From: Diadema setosum
Lineage: Eukaryota; Echinodermata; Echinoidea; Diadematoida; Diadematidae
Length of the DNA: 64,000 bases
Assembly: GCA_033980235.1 (NCBI GenBank)
Contig: CM067067.1
Span: 16,178,401 to 16,242,400, forward strand
Reading direction: 5' to 3'
The notes under the pieces are model-generated. The model worked only from the letters and a program-made list of their open reading frames with translations. It was not told the origin of the DNA and searched no databases. Positions within the stretch are counted from its first letter, which is position 1. The number at the start of each line of letters is the position of its first letter. The translations under genes and the position numbers were made by a program. Below are positions 48,071 to 60,500 of this stretch, in pieces.

Positions 48071-49592
48071 GTATAGTTTTCATACATGCCAACTGTGTGA
48101 TTCAGCGATGGCGGCACCGAAACTGTAGAGATTCATTACTTTGAAACGGATTGTCTGATATTGCTCCAACTTTTCTAATGTGTTTTCTACTAGTATTTCT
48201 GCATTTCTTTAATCCACATATCATTTAGGGTTCGTTCTCCATTAAAAAAAAAAAAAATGCTTGTGTCATTAAGAAATAAGCCTTGGGTTATTACCTATCC
48301 ATGAACTATTATCTTCATTATGTTCATACTGTCAAAATAGATTACCAGTCCTGTAATGCATCTACTTTACTGATAAAATCCTGCGCCTATACCTATTTTG
48401 ATGATCCTTTTAATCATACTCCTTAGTCCAAAAATGGAATGAACTGTATTTCGTTGTGAAATATGAAAAAGAAATAAAATTCAATGTACTTCCTAGGCAC
48501 TGACAAATGTGGTTATTTGTAATCAAACTTATGTAATCCTAATTAGCATAATTATTATTCACAATTAGGCCTACATACACTTGTACATTAAGTTCTAACT
48601 GTATAAATTGAACTATGGCTGTATATAAATCTAGAAGCATTATGGCGTGATGACACACCCACCTCATTCATTCATTTCCATTTCAAAACATAACATTTAC
48701 AAAAAATCAAAATATAAATTTCCCTGGTACACTTTTCTAGTAATGCTATGATCACTCTCGTCGCTATCAGCTCTCATCCTTGTAAAGGAGATAGAGCAAA
48801 TATCATACCAAATCCGTACAGTGCACATTTGATTTATTTCTATGTTCACATTATCATAAAGCGAAAACCCGAAAAAACAAACAAACAAAGGCAACAACAA
48901 GGTGTGACAAAACAACATAAACACCCGCATAGACACCCTTCTTTTTTTTTTTGCACATATTATCACCCCATGTGCATACATGCTTGACTGACTGAAGTCT
49001 GAGAAGTTTTTAGATTAATGTCATACATGACAGAATCCACTCCAGCGTCTGACGCTGGTATTTAGTGTGTTGTATTACAAATTAAGTGTGCGCTTATATC
49101 TGTAATATTGTGAGGCACAATCATATTTATGCGTTCTCTTTACATTGGTCACTTTACCCGGTGGAATCTCTCTAATTTTTGGGTTGTCCGGTGTATTCTC
49201 TCAAGGAAGCTAGCAGGAGTCAGAGGCGGCTAAATATAGCCCAGATGTAGACAAGGACAGCCCACATGAGTCCAGAGGAATTTCCCGCGTTTTTTAGATG
49301 TCTTCCGACATGGATGGTACGGGAGACTTCCTAAGCGTGCGGTCACACGTCGAAGAAATCCAACGGGTTTAAGCTTGTTTAATTTGTACAGCATGACCTG
49401 TCTTCGGCATATATATATTTTTTTTCTCTTTCTTTAGCAGCTTAATTCACAGGAAGAGGATGGATTGTTGCTTTATTATGAATAAACCATCATGATGAAT
49501 AAAGAACTAATGAATCAAATTATAAATCATTGAATGAATACACGAAAATAGAGGAATTAAGGAAAAATAAACAAGTAGATTACACTATATAC

Positions 49593-49594
49593 AT

Positions 49595-49659
<65 letters not shown>

Positions 49660-49660
49660 T
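49593..49660. repeat. (TA)n microsatellite
   Basis: A long TA run, slightly interrupted at both ends. Confidence 0.95.
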
Positions 49661-50251
49661 ATGTATACATAAGCACTCCTACTTATGCATCTATAATGTA
49701 TGTTGCATTAATCTCGTATTCTTTGTATTTGTATATCAATGTCTCCCCCTAATTCTTTGTTTTCTGTGGACATGCATACAGGAGATGATGAAACTGTTTG
49801 CTTCTCTATATACTTTATATCATCACTGATCATCAGATAGCTCTAGATAAAATACAATGTGAATCTGATTTTCATAGTATGATTCTCAAGATCAGCTCTA
49901 TCGTCTTTTATGAACACGAGTGTTCCCTAATGTTTTCTTTAACGTTTCCTCTTTCTTTTATGATTCAATATCTCTACTGATAGTTTCTAAAAACTATTCT
50001 TTATTTTGAATATGAAGTAATTCTTCAAGTTCTGTCACTTTCTATGAACCTGCTCTTTGATTCTTTTTTTCTTATTTGTTTTGGCAACTTCTGTAAGTGG
50101 TTAATTCAAAGTGAGGCATTCGTGGATATGCAAATATTCTATCTCTAATATTGGTTGTTTGGTAAACCATCATTATGAGTGACATAAATTAGGATTCTTA
50201 AGGTCACGTTGAGAGTTTGTGTTAACTTTTCGAGACTCCTGCCATCCAATA

Positions 50252-50254
<3 letters not shown>

Positions 50255-50300
<46 letters not shown>
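50255..50300. repeat. (CA)n microsatellite
   Basis: 23 uninterrupted CA units. Confidence 0.97.
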
Positions 50301-50303
<3 letters not shown>

Positions 50304-51208
50304 TTTGAAAGACATCGTCTTTTGTCTCTCTTCACTGTACTTATATGGATCTCTCTCCTGCATGTACAAATTATATCAGCGATTTTCTTTTTTTAATATA
50401 ATTTCTACCTGGCCCGCAGCAATGTGATCCAAGCCTGTAATAACCTATTGATGTCCAGAGTATGTGAGGGAAAAAAAAAAGAATGTCTGAGCGCCGTCAA
50501 TTTTGATATCCCACACGTTGGCTCAGGATGCTTCTCTGTCATTTAAGAACATCAGCAGTATATGGGAGGAAGCTACATTTTATAATCCGACAAGTGACAG
50601 TTCACGCGGGCGTTAGTTGTGTCTGCGTGTACGGAGACAACAATACACAGTTGATAGATAAAGGTGGATAGATTATGCATGTAGATAGATAGAATGAGAT
50701 ACGGAGAGGTAAACAAATTGATAGAGAGAAAGATGGATGAGAGATAAGGGGAAACATGAAATTCACCTCCCTCCTCCTCCCCCCCCCCCCAAAAAAAAAA
50801 AAAAGTTTGCATGGTTGAGGGCAAAAATTATAGTCTCTTGAAAATAAACAGGACTGTGAAAGAAGGAGCTTGCTGGGATTGATATTTCCATGATATGCGA
50901 TTTGTTTATTTCCTTGCTGAATCTGATGGAAAATAGTGTGATCTTGGCAAAATACGATTAGCTGTAACATCTTATTAATTTCATTATACACTTATCATCG
51001 TATTCTTGAATCAGCATTGGCCTTGATTTCTTTGGAGTGCAGAAATAGCAAATGTAAACAACTTTTGCGATCGATTTAATCATTTTACACTTTGCTGTAT
51101 TTAAAGACCTTATACTGGGACATAAGACGTTGAGAAAAAAAAAAAATCCCTCCCCTCTCTTAGTCTATAAAACTGACAACATTGCCCCTTGATGGGTACT
51201 TACGTGCC

Positions 51209-51358
51209 CAGGGCTCTGTTGCATAAAAGTTATAATAAAACGCAAGTCAAGAAATGATACGCAACTTGATTTTCAACCAATCAGAATGGAGCATTTGGGA
51301 CTTACGTTTGATCTTCTTGACTTGCGTTTGATCCTAACTTCTATGCAACGGGGCCCTG
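51209..51358. mobile_element. Foldback MITE with CAGGGCTCTGTTGCATA ends
   Basis: CAGGGCTCTGTTGCATAAAAG is mirrored by CTTCTATGCAACGGGGCCCTG; AACGCAAGTCAAGAA is mirrored by TTCTTGACTTGCGTT. 150 bp, non-coding, related in ends to 43081-43243. Confidence 0.85.
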
Positions 51359-52339
51359 CTAGCGTAAAGTTGCAATGGCATTAAGTCACTTCTATAGCGT
51401 AAAGTTGTGTAGCGACAATTTACTATCCCTCACATTCGAGAGGAATGTTATTAATCGGGAAGTAGATCGATATGACCCATAATTGTTGAGTGGTACCAGG
51501 ATGCTAACCGAAATTTTGAAGTGGTTTCTGCCTCAAGAGGTCGCATCATCAAGTAGTGATGGTAATGAGTGTCACTAGAATTTGAATCTTCCCGGAATTG
51601 TTTGCTTTCAAAATCAACAACAGATTGTTTTCCCTTAATCAAGTTTGATATCGAATGTCATTTTCGATCCTGCTCCGCGAGCTCATCTCATGCGTAAATC
51701 AAACATGTTTCATTTTTTTTTCATTCCATACAAGGAAGTAAATAATAAGACTTGTCGGTTCCTAAGAAAATCAACAAACTACGAAGAACAAAAACACATC
51801 AAAGACTAATGGAAGGGATCATATCTAGGTCATACTCCGATGATGTTTGTACTCACGGACAGGGTCATTTTCAGGTCATTCCCATCAAGTAATTACAATA
51901 CTTGCACTTAATTGTTATCAATGTATTAAATTGAATGGGTTGTTGTTGTATATTTGCATTTTTAACTATTCTGTAATACGCTATATTTATCAAATTCATT
52001 ATTCAAAAGAACACATTCTTCAATTTTGGAATAGTTTTCGCATTTCAAATAACGGTGCGTCAATAAATTAGAATCTATCATTCAGATTTCTTTTCCGCTA
52101 ATTCAGAAATGTTACAACATAACCGATAAAACTACGCCTTTTTTATTTCCCACTTCTTCTTTTTTCTTTGTCTGCATCGATATAGATTTCAGTCAGTGAG
52201 TCATCCAGACGCCCAATGTCCTCGCTTTCCATTCAATCTCCGTTTGCATCTTTTGCTATGAAATCTAAAAGCCACGCAAATTTAAGAACCATCTTTTAGG
52301 CCTACAGCTTTAATGTAAAAAAAAAGAAGAAATATAATC

Positions 52340-52400
<61 letters not shown>
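52340..52400. repeat. (TA)n(TG)n compound microsatellite
   Basis: Five TA units followed by about 24 TG units. Confidence 0.95.
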
Positions 52401-52403
<3 letters not shown>

Positions 52404-52849
52404 TAAGCCGTGGTGAAAACATCGCATTCCCAAATATTTCAGTGCTACCTAGAATTTAGGCGCAACTCTGGTGTTTTCAATTTCTTTTTTATCGGTAAAA
52501 TTTTGGTCTTTTTCCCCCAAAATTTTGTCCAGATATGTTAAGGATTGCGTTAAAGTTTTTGAGATGTTTCGGAAGATTTCCCAGAGGATATTAACTATAA
52601 AGCTACAGTGTATTTAGATGTGCCACTAGAAAAAAAAAATATCTCAAGTTGAAGAAGATAATCGATAGTAGAACATTTAATGTTATTGCACTTTATGATT
52701 CCGTCAGTGATGAGGATGTTGATCTTAAAAACAATTTGACAAACAACAACGAGTATAAACAATATTTGCTAAAAGATACTAGTAGTTGACTCTTTATCAT
52801 GTTTATAGTGTCTGGTCTTTACAATTATATTCATTCAGATTTCCATGTG

Positions 52850-53534
52850 TTAAAGGAAATCGAGACCTAAAGATAAATGTGGATTGAGTGAAAGCAGCAA
52901 CATAAGCATGATTATGATAGCATTATTCAATTATGTTAATCTGAGATAAAAAAAAAAACACAAACTTGTGTGCACCTGCTATTTTCCCCTCTTTTTTTGT
53001 CTGTTTTTTTTTTGTTATGTATAATTATGTACAATTGTTATTGTGTTTGTGAAAGGATGGAAATAAAACAAAAACAAATGAAAGATAAAAAAAAACATAA
53101 GCATGATTCATAGAACACATCAGCGAAAGTTTGAGGAAAATCGGGCAATCGATGCAAAAGTTATGAATTTTTAAAGGTTTGGTGTTGGAACCGCTGGATG
53201 AGGAGACTACTAGAGGTTATAACGTCATGTATGGACAACATTATAAAGGAAATATAAAGGGAATTCCACAAAAGTCTTTTTTTTTCATGAAAATTACACA
53301 TTCCATCAACTTGTTACTGAAATATGTTAAGGGTAGTAATTGTTGCTTTCTGAGAGCGGTTAGTCAAGTGCTCTTTCATTATGCTATAGAAAAGTGAAAG
53401 CATGTTCAATTTTCTTTATATTTTCTTTATATTGTTGTCCACACATGACGTCATAACCTCTAGTAGTCTCCTCATCTCCTAATGCTGCTGCTTTCACTCA
53501 ATCCACATTTCTCTTGGGTTTCGGTTTTCTTTAA
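52850..53534. mobile_element. Two-armed TTAA-flanked foldback element
   Basis: TTAA at 52850-52853 and 53531-53534. AAATGTGGATTGAGTGAAAG near the left is mirrored by CTTTCACTCAATCCACATTT near the right, and GGATGAGGAGACTACTAGAG by CTCTAGTAGTCTCCTCAT. It is the complete two-armed form of the repeat seen at 6961-7215 and 47767-48070. Confidence 0.75.
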
Positions 53535-55607
53535 GATCATACAACTGGACTGTCGCTAAATGAGGAATTATAGTAAATGTTTGTGGAAGAATGAGAGAGA
53601 TGACTGTTTCTCCTATAAGCTTTAATGTTATGCAAGTTTTATAAGTCGCTGCAGATATGAATTCTTAGTATATTTTCCTCACAATTTCACAATGAAAATG
53701 ACATGATGATATTGTTCGTCTGAGATAAATTCGTATACAATCACTGTCTGGCAACGGGAGATACGAGAGATACTCCCAACGTGAATCAGTCTCCAAAGGA
53801 TAGGCGGAATTTGCTCAGATTGTTTGTAGGATGCAGGCCAGGGGCGTGTTTGGGTGGTGAGTATATTTCCCGTTAAGCGACACTGGGAATTCTCTCTCAC
53901 AACTTTCTCAGGTGTACGTGACAAGACACGAGCAATTTGCTTGGCCTGAAGACGGAGACATGTATCTCCATGGGGAGATTTCTGAGAGGATCCGAACTCT
54001 ATCTTTTGTCTTCATTATCCCTTGCCATCCAGTATTTAAGACAGTTTATAATCACTTCTCTTCTCTTCGAAGCACTGCTGTTCTCTGTTCAGATATGCAT
54101 TGTATTGGGGTGCATCGATGTTCTATTGGAGTCGGCTTCGTCTTTTCTCTCTGTCATTTCTTTCCTTATTCCGTAGTTCTAATATGCAAAGTTACATAAT
54201 TTTCCAAGCCGAAAGTTTACATGCATTGCTTTTAGTGGGTCTTCCATTCTTCTCCAGTATAAATTGATTTCATGAAAATAATATGAAATGGACATCAATT
54301 AGAACAGTTTATTTTGTGCTGATAATGTGATAATGTACTAGTTTTGTCTTTCAGTTTGCTCTGCTGGTGAAACTTGCAGTCACTGAATTGGGCTCTCGAA
54401 ATCGAATCCATCCTTATCGGAACATAACATCAAATTCGTGGAAAATTGTCCAGTTGTGAAATGCTGCGACGGCCCGGTTATGAGGGTGAATTAAAGAATG
54501 GCAATGAAATAATACTGCAAGGCAAGTTCCAGCATGGGAACACAAACATTTTCAGCTCTGGAGCTATAAGACCATGTAAATCTAACACCATTTTGAAATT
54601 TATGAGTTTGCAGTTTCTGCTGCGATGCTACCTCTGGATTGTCCAAGAATAATACGTTGAATTAATGAAAGATTACAAAGAAATACACTTATTTTATCTC
54701 TGCCTTCTCGAATAACGCTTATTTTGTGAATGATTTCTACAGAACGCTGTCGATTTTAACATACCAAATCGTGTGTTTTCATTTATAATCTCATGACTGA
54801 GCTTTACACTAGAAGTCAGTTGTCATTAGCTAGAAAAACGAAAGAGAAATGTCATGAAATTCATTTATGTATCCTTCCCGTTTTATCTTATTTACATGTT
54901 TTGAATACTCAGTTGCTTTTTGATTTATTTTCCTATTCTTTCATTTTGGAGACGAATTCTCATTTGCATGACCCGCGAAAGAAACAGCGCCATCATTTGA
55001 AATACTGGTAGTGCTGACCAAAATCTGACGCAGTCTATATAATTATGTTTGTATGTTATCTTTAAAAACCAAACCCAAAAGGCATGGGAAAGATATCCGT
55101 CAGAGATTTGGATGGCTAGCAGCAGTAGAATGTAAAGGAATTCCTGAAAGTGTCTCCAAATTATTTTTCTAAAACCTGTTATCGATCTTCAACATTGTTA
55201 CAGCATAATTGTTCAAAGAATACTTCGCAACAATATACGTTGCTATAATGAATGCTTTCATACTAGTGGCCCATCACCTCAACTCCATAGTGCCAAGACA
55301 GATTCCGCTTCTATATCGTAAATATTCATTTTCTTATCTTTCCAGTTGTCATTGCTCTGGATCATAGATTCCATCTGTATGCTGATTCGTTGGTGCATGT
55401 AGATGATGTTTAACTGAGAAATTGCACAAATAAGATATCATTCATATTCAAAGTGAGGCCACATACAACAGAGTGATATATATGAATCAATACACATTTC
55501 AGCTTTATTGTTTCAGGATGAAAGACAAGGAGTATATAAAAATACTGTGGTTGACACTTACAAAATTACTTACACGAAACAACCACTGCATAGCTTACAG
55601 TAATCAC

Positions 55608-55666
55608 TCTACAAGGCAAATATTATATATATATTGATTATATTATATATATATTTGCCTTGTAGA
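55608..55666. repeat. Near-perfect 59-bp AT-rich hairpin
   Basis: TCTACAAGGCAAATAT and ATATTTGCCTTGTAGA flank complementary TATATATA tracts around a TTGAT centre. It can form a cruciform with a 5-nt loop. Confidence 0.85.
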
Positions 55667-57565
55667 AAAAGGGAGGAAAAGGAGGAACAGTAAGAGGAAT
55701 AACGATTTCAAAGCTACGCACGAATTTCTCCTTCCTTTCTCTCTCGCTCTCTCTCTCTATATATATTAGCGGGCTTGTCTATTCACAGTGGGTTGCGATT
55801 GTGTATATGATTACTTAATTATAATCATGATGTCACTTTCTTCACCATCGTGCTCGTCGAAAGATATGAAAAAGAAAATTCCACCGTTCACTTTTTTTTT
55901 GGACAGACACGTACACATTTCTTGTGAGTATTTGTTATCATTGTTCAATAATATCACATGATTACACCTCAAAATGAAATGACAATACAAAACATGCAAT
56001 ATTGATGAAAAAGAGAGATATCATAGTAGATGATAAATGGACACGTTATATAAATCACGAGCAGCAGAAAGAGAAGTGGGTCATCTTTCCTTGAAGGGGC
56101 CAATGTTAGTACTATCTCTTCTTGAAAGAATATAATTTCTCATTCCCCTTTAATCTGGGACGACTCACAGACATGTCTAAATTTAACTTGTTATCTCTCA
56201 CCAGTGACCGCATTTATTACTACTACCACCACACTCTGTAATAGACTGATGAAGGTATAGATATATTTTGCTATTCAAGTGTTGTTGATGTACTGTATAT
56301 TCAAAGTTAGGAGACCCTAGGATTTGGACTGTCGTGGCATTCCAGCGTCGCGTTACGTGAGGATAACGTTACTCATCAACTTCTTATGGTCGCTATCGCT
56401 TCCTATAGATATCCGTCCATTCGTACTTGTCTTATAAAAACCATGTATTCACAGGAGTATCATCGATCTCGTGATAATAATCCAACAATAATATCTTAAG
56501 AGCGCGCTTTATCACTGAGGGTGGGGTGGGGTGCGAATTGCAGTTCTCACTAATTGCTGATCTCAATTCGACTGCACAGACTATACCGGGTCAACACTTT
56601 CCGTGCTCAATATAACATGAGAGCAAAGACAACTTCAAGATGCATTAATTATTTCATTTTACATAACAATTTGTGAAGCATTGTTGCCACTTAAATGAAT
56701 GAATATATTAACATGCGCCACGTAAAATCGACTTTTTATTATCAATTTTGAAACGAAATACAAGCAACCATTTACCTGACAACCGTAAAGATGGGATGGT
56801 GTCATTGTTTGGAGAACTGACACTGGGTTTAAAAAGGCATTCTTCTTTCTTGTGCCATGATTTTTGCGCGGACAGGTTAACCATCAATGCAGACATTTCC
56901 ATAAAGCCCATGCAAATTTGGTAGATTAAGTTAACAACAACATAAATACTGTTTGTAGCTATTATTGATGGTAACGTTTCTTTGTTTTTGTTTTTGTGTT
57001 TTTTTCTACATTGTCCATTCTTGCGGTGTAAATATAGATGATAGCCCTGCTAACTTTAGGTTCTTTTCCTTCTTGGAAATACCTCTTGTCTTGTCGATAC
57101 GGTTACTCTGATAAAATCAATGGCAGTAACGTAGATGAATTCACAAGTGCATAATTGTCACAAAACAAACAGAAAATAACAGGAGAAGCAAACTTACGAG
57201 GTCTTTACTAATTATATCATTAACGCGTATCGCAATCCTGATCGGAGAGCTTCATATCGGAAAACCCTGTGCAGCAGAAGAGAATTCAAAACCTGAGATA
57301 AAACGTGTTCCCGACGGAGAGCTGCTATTGCACAGATATCGTGTGGTTTCCAACTTATTTTTCCTCCCCTTCATAAGTTTGCCGCCATCAAAAGCAAATA
57401 TAATAACATAAGAATCAAACAAGAAGAGTCCACGTCATAACGAGACTCTTTCTAAGATCTCGGTAATTTGCCGCTCTTCCCGCTACTTCTCACTCGCTCT
57501 CTCACTCTCTCTATTCTCCCCTGTCTATCTTCTCCCAGTAGGTCCGACTAGGTGATTCACGAGAC

Positions 57566-57596
57566 TCAATCCGGGGGAATTTCTGTCTTCCTCTGC
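57566..57596 (-). CDS. Gene B probable terminal exon (short basic tail)
   Basis: Acceptor CTCATCCCATACAG; the first G completes AGG, then QRKTEIPPD and TGA at 57568-57566. The resulting intron (564 nt) is close in size to gene A's (581 nt). A competing choice is the stronger acceptor CTCTTCTGCTGCACAG at about 57276, which would give RVFRYEALRSGLRYALMI before a stop. Neither tail resembles gene A's. Low confidence until transcripts are seen. Confidence 0.4.
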
Positions 57597-60500
57597 CTGT
57601 ATGGGATGAGAATCATAAATCAATTTTAGTGAGCTTTGCTATACTACACGCAGAGATATGATTCAAAATCATATGAGTATGAATCACCACAAGTTTTTCT
57701 CTTCTTCAATTATCCTTTCTCTCTATTTCACTTTGGAATGTCAACCTTCAGCTTAAAAACATTGCCTGGAATAATGTTTTCTCGTCTTAACTTCTTCCAC
57801 TCTCTGTCTATCAATCTGTGTTAGCGTGTAATAAAATACGTATTGAATCTCACAAACCATAACTTGTATAATGCGATATATCTGTTAAGTCTGCATATTA
57901 TGCGCACTGAAAAGAAACAACCCGCAAACTGAACACAGTTACATCTTTAAAACTGTGAAAAATAGGGATACTATATTTGGGTCCAAATAAGGCTATCTCT
58001 AGGACGTACTCCATGCACAAAAATGCTCATAAGCTGGTGGAGGTGTCAAGTTTGCACTGTACGTCATTAACAGCTGTTGAATGTGTTTTGAGTGTAAAGT
58101 AAATTGAAGATTTCCTTCACTTATGATTATAATAGTCATTGGTACTGATATTGTTCGCACCTTCTGTAGATGAACAGACCCCCTGCGATGACACCAACAA
58201 TCAGGAGGATGAGGATAAAGAAGACGTACCAGTGTCTCTGTCCCCAGGGCTGCTTAGAAAGCATCAATAAGTATCATCACTCGTAACAACTCATCAGGTG
58301 AACAACAATTACGAAAATATCTGTGATCTTATAATGGTAGTTTTGGTGGTCATTTTATAAAATAACTCATCGTCATTATAACCGTCGAGAAGGCCTATGT
58401 TTTGCCACGATCATCAGTGGCTCGTATTCCAATGACGAGCATCATGTTGGACCCCCTTGTTTTTCTTCATTGTAATGTTATTCGTTATAATATTGATCAA
58501 AATTATGATAATTGATGAAAATATTCATACTACTTTTATTCTATACAATGTTAATGCAATTGCTGAAAATTTATATAGGTACTTTGAAAAAAAATCAAAT
58601 CAAATCAAATCAAATCAAATCAAATTCATGGTCAGCGGGGAAAAGAAGACATGACGTGACGCTGATCTTGTTAACAGAAGAAGTTGAATGTTAAGCCCAA
58701 GACGTAACAATATAAATGCACGCTATGAGGAGTGTCTCTAATTCTAGTAACCATAGAAACGGAGGAAGTCCAGTAGGAAAGACGAGGGTGTTTCCTAACG
58801 GGAGAGGTCCTTTGATTCCGTGAGTTTGATGGCCCTAGTTTTCCTTTATTGCATCCAGATCCAGGATAATGTCAACCCGTTCTCAGCTCGTTTTCTATAG
58901 AGTCAATATGTTTTTGAGTGCCTAGGGATTTACCGCTAGGAAGTTTTGCTATATGTTGTCATGGAAACCATGATAGAGATGGTGAAAGATGTCGACAGTG
59001 GTTCGGATTTTCTGTTTTTCCTTTTTCTTCTCTCTCTCTCTCTCTCTCTCTCTTTATTCCTTTTAACTATGGTCGGATATAGTGCATTTGCCCCATGAGC
59101 CTTTTCAGTCCAATACTAGGGTAACGAAAGTGACAACCCGGATCACAGTTCTTGTTAATATCCACAAAAGGGCATATCAAGACGTTCTTGTGATTCTGGT
59201 CAGTTACTCGTGACAGCCCGTCCCAAAAGAGAAGAAGAAAAATCAAGATATTCCATAAAAGTGCCAGCGATGTCCTTGAAAAGTATTAATTGCCACCGGA
59301 TGGTGCAATGCACTCACGAAAAATACAGTTCAAAATCTATACACGCCATGGTGATGTGTTCTACGTACCGTATCAGAAATCTATGGCTTTTTTTAAACAG
59401 GTTGCTTAGTTATAGCATTATCTAAAAACGTACAATTTTATATCAGCAAGCGTCATGCTGTCATCATGATAAGAACACTTTTAGAATTCGAAATGACCTT
59501 CTTTTGATGCATCTTTGAATTGAAAAAATACATAAATTTGTCGAGTCAGATCAATTTCTCACCCCCTTTTAAATGACAAAGTGTCGCCTCTAAAAAAAAA
59601 AAAAAAAAAAGAAAATATTATGACTATGATTTTGCCACAATGTAAAATTTGATCTCAGTGGCAGAGAATGAAGATCAGAAAAATTACGGTATGATTTTGA
59701 TATTCTCCTCTGAATGTGGATTTCACACTCTATCAACTCTAAAACTGCCACAGTATGTAGCATTAATGATAAAAAGTATGTTGCTCTTTGTGAGATTGTC
59801 CACTGAAATGATAGATAAAATTTAACAGAATTTTCGGCAACTAACTTCGTACTAAAAATATAGAGTTATAATAAGCATTATTACGGCACGTCTGTGTTGA
59901 CTTTTATTGTTTTTTAACATGAAAGGTTAAAGGTTGCCCTGTTACTAAAAAAATCTAGAGATATACAATGTACTACTTCCTTTATTTTTCTTCGAATGTG
60001 CAAGAGAAGAGCAAATCATAAAAGGATAAAGACATCACGACAGAAAGAATAGTCAATGGAAAATTCATAACGCATTTTCAAAGATCCTATTCTTTTTTTT
60101 TTTACACCTGTTGATGTGTCATAAATACGGATAAACTCTTTGAACGCGTTCAGTTAATCACCTTTTTCCTCTCAATGTCGCTGTCGTTATTGATGTTGTT
60201 TTTGTTGACAACCTCTTTGACGTCAGCAATGATCAGTCTTCTTTTCTCGTCCACAAACAGACGGTAAGGGTACAGAAGTTTGTTGATGTGCGCGGGAGGA
60301 AGCGAAGTCAGCATGACAGCCAGCGAGTGTCGATCGGCGGGTTGGTCATCCACCATAGCGAAGATTGTAACGTTGGTGAAGTCCATCCTGTTGAATGCAT
60401 AATAATTGTTGATGGATATCTTTAAGATGTGGAGGGTGATTTTGCACCAAATGCCTACGGCTTAGTTTGTACAAGCTTCTTTCTGCATTCTGTTTCTCTC

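Larger units (their letters stand above)
41154..57565. other. Intergenic region between gene A and gene B
   Basis: About 16 kb with no open frame that resembles a protein family. It holds foldback elements (43081-43243, 45112-45258, 51209-51358, 52850-53534), a dispersed repeat copy (47767-48070), several microsatellites and a CpG-rich patch at 44815-44960. It should contain gene A's promoter and gene B's 3' UTR. Confidence 0.6.
58250..60161 (-). other. Gene B intron between SEA-like and transmembrane exons
   Basis: 1.9 kb with an (AAATC)n run (58592-58625), a (TC)n run (59028-59053) and poly-A (59593-59611). No exon seen. Confidence 0.8.

Noticed and set aside
49530..49829. Frame with an Ile-Tyr repeat resembling a membrane segment
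   Set aside because: Produced by the (TA)n microsatellite.
56708..56911. Possible gene B tail exon on the minus strand
   Set aside because: Open frame of 67 codons, but I could not identify an acceptor in the right phase to join the transmembrane exon.
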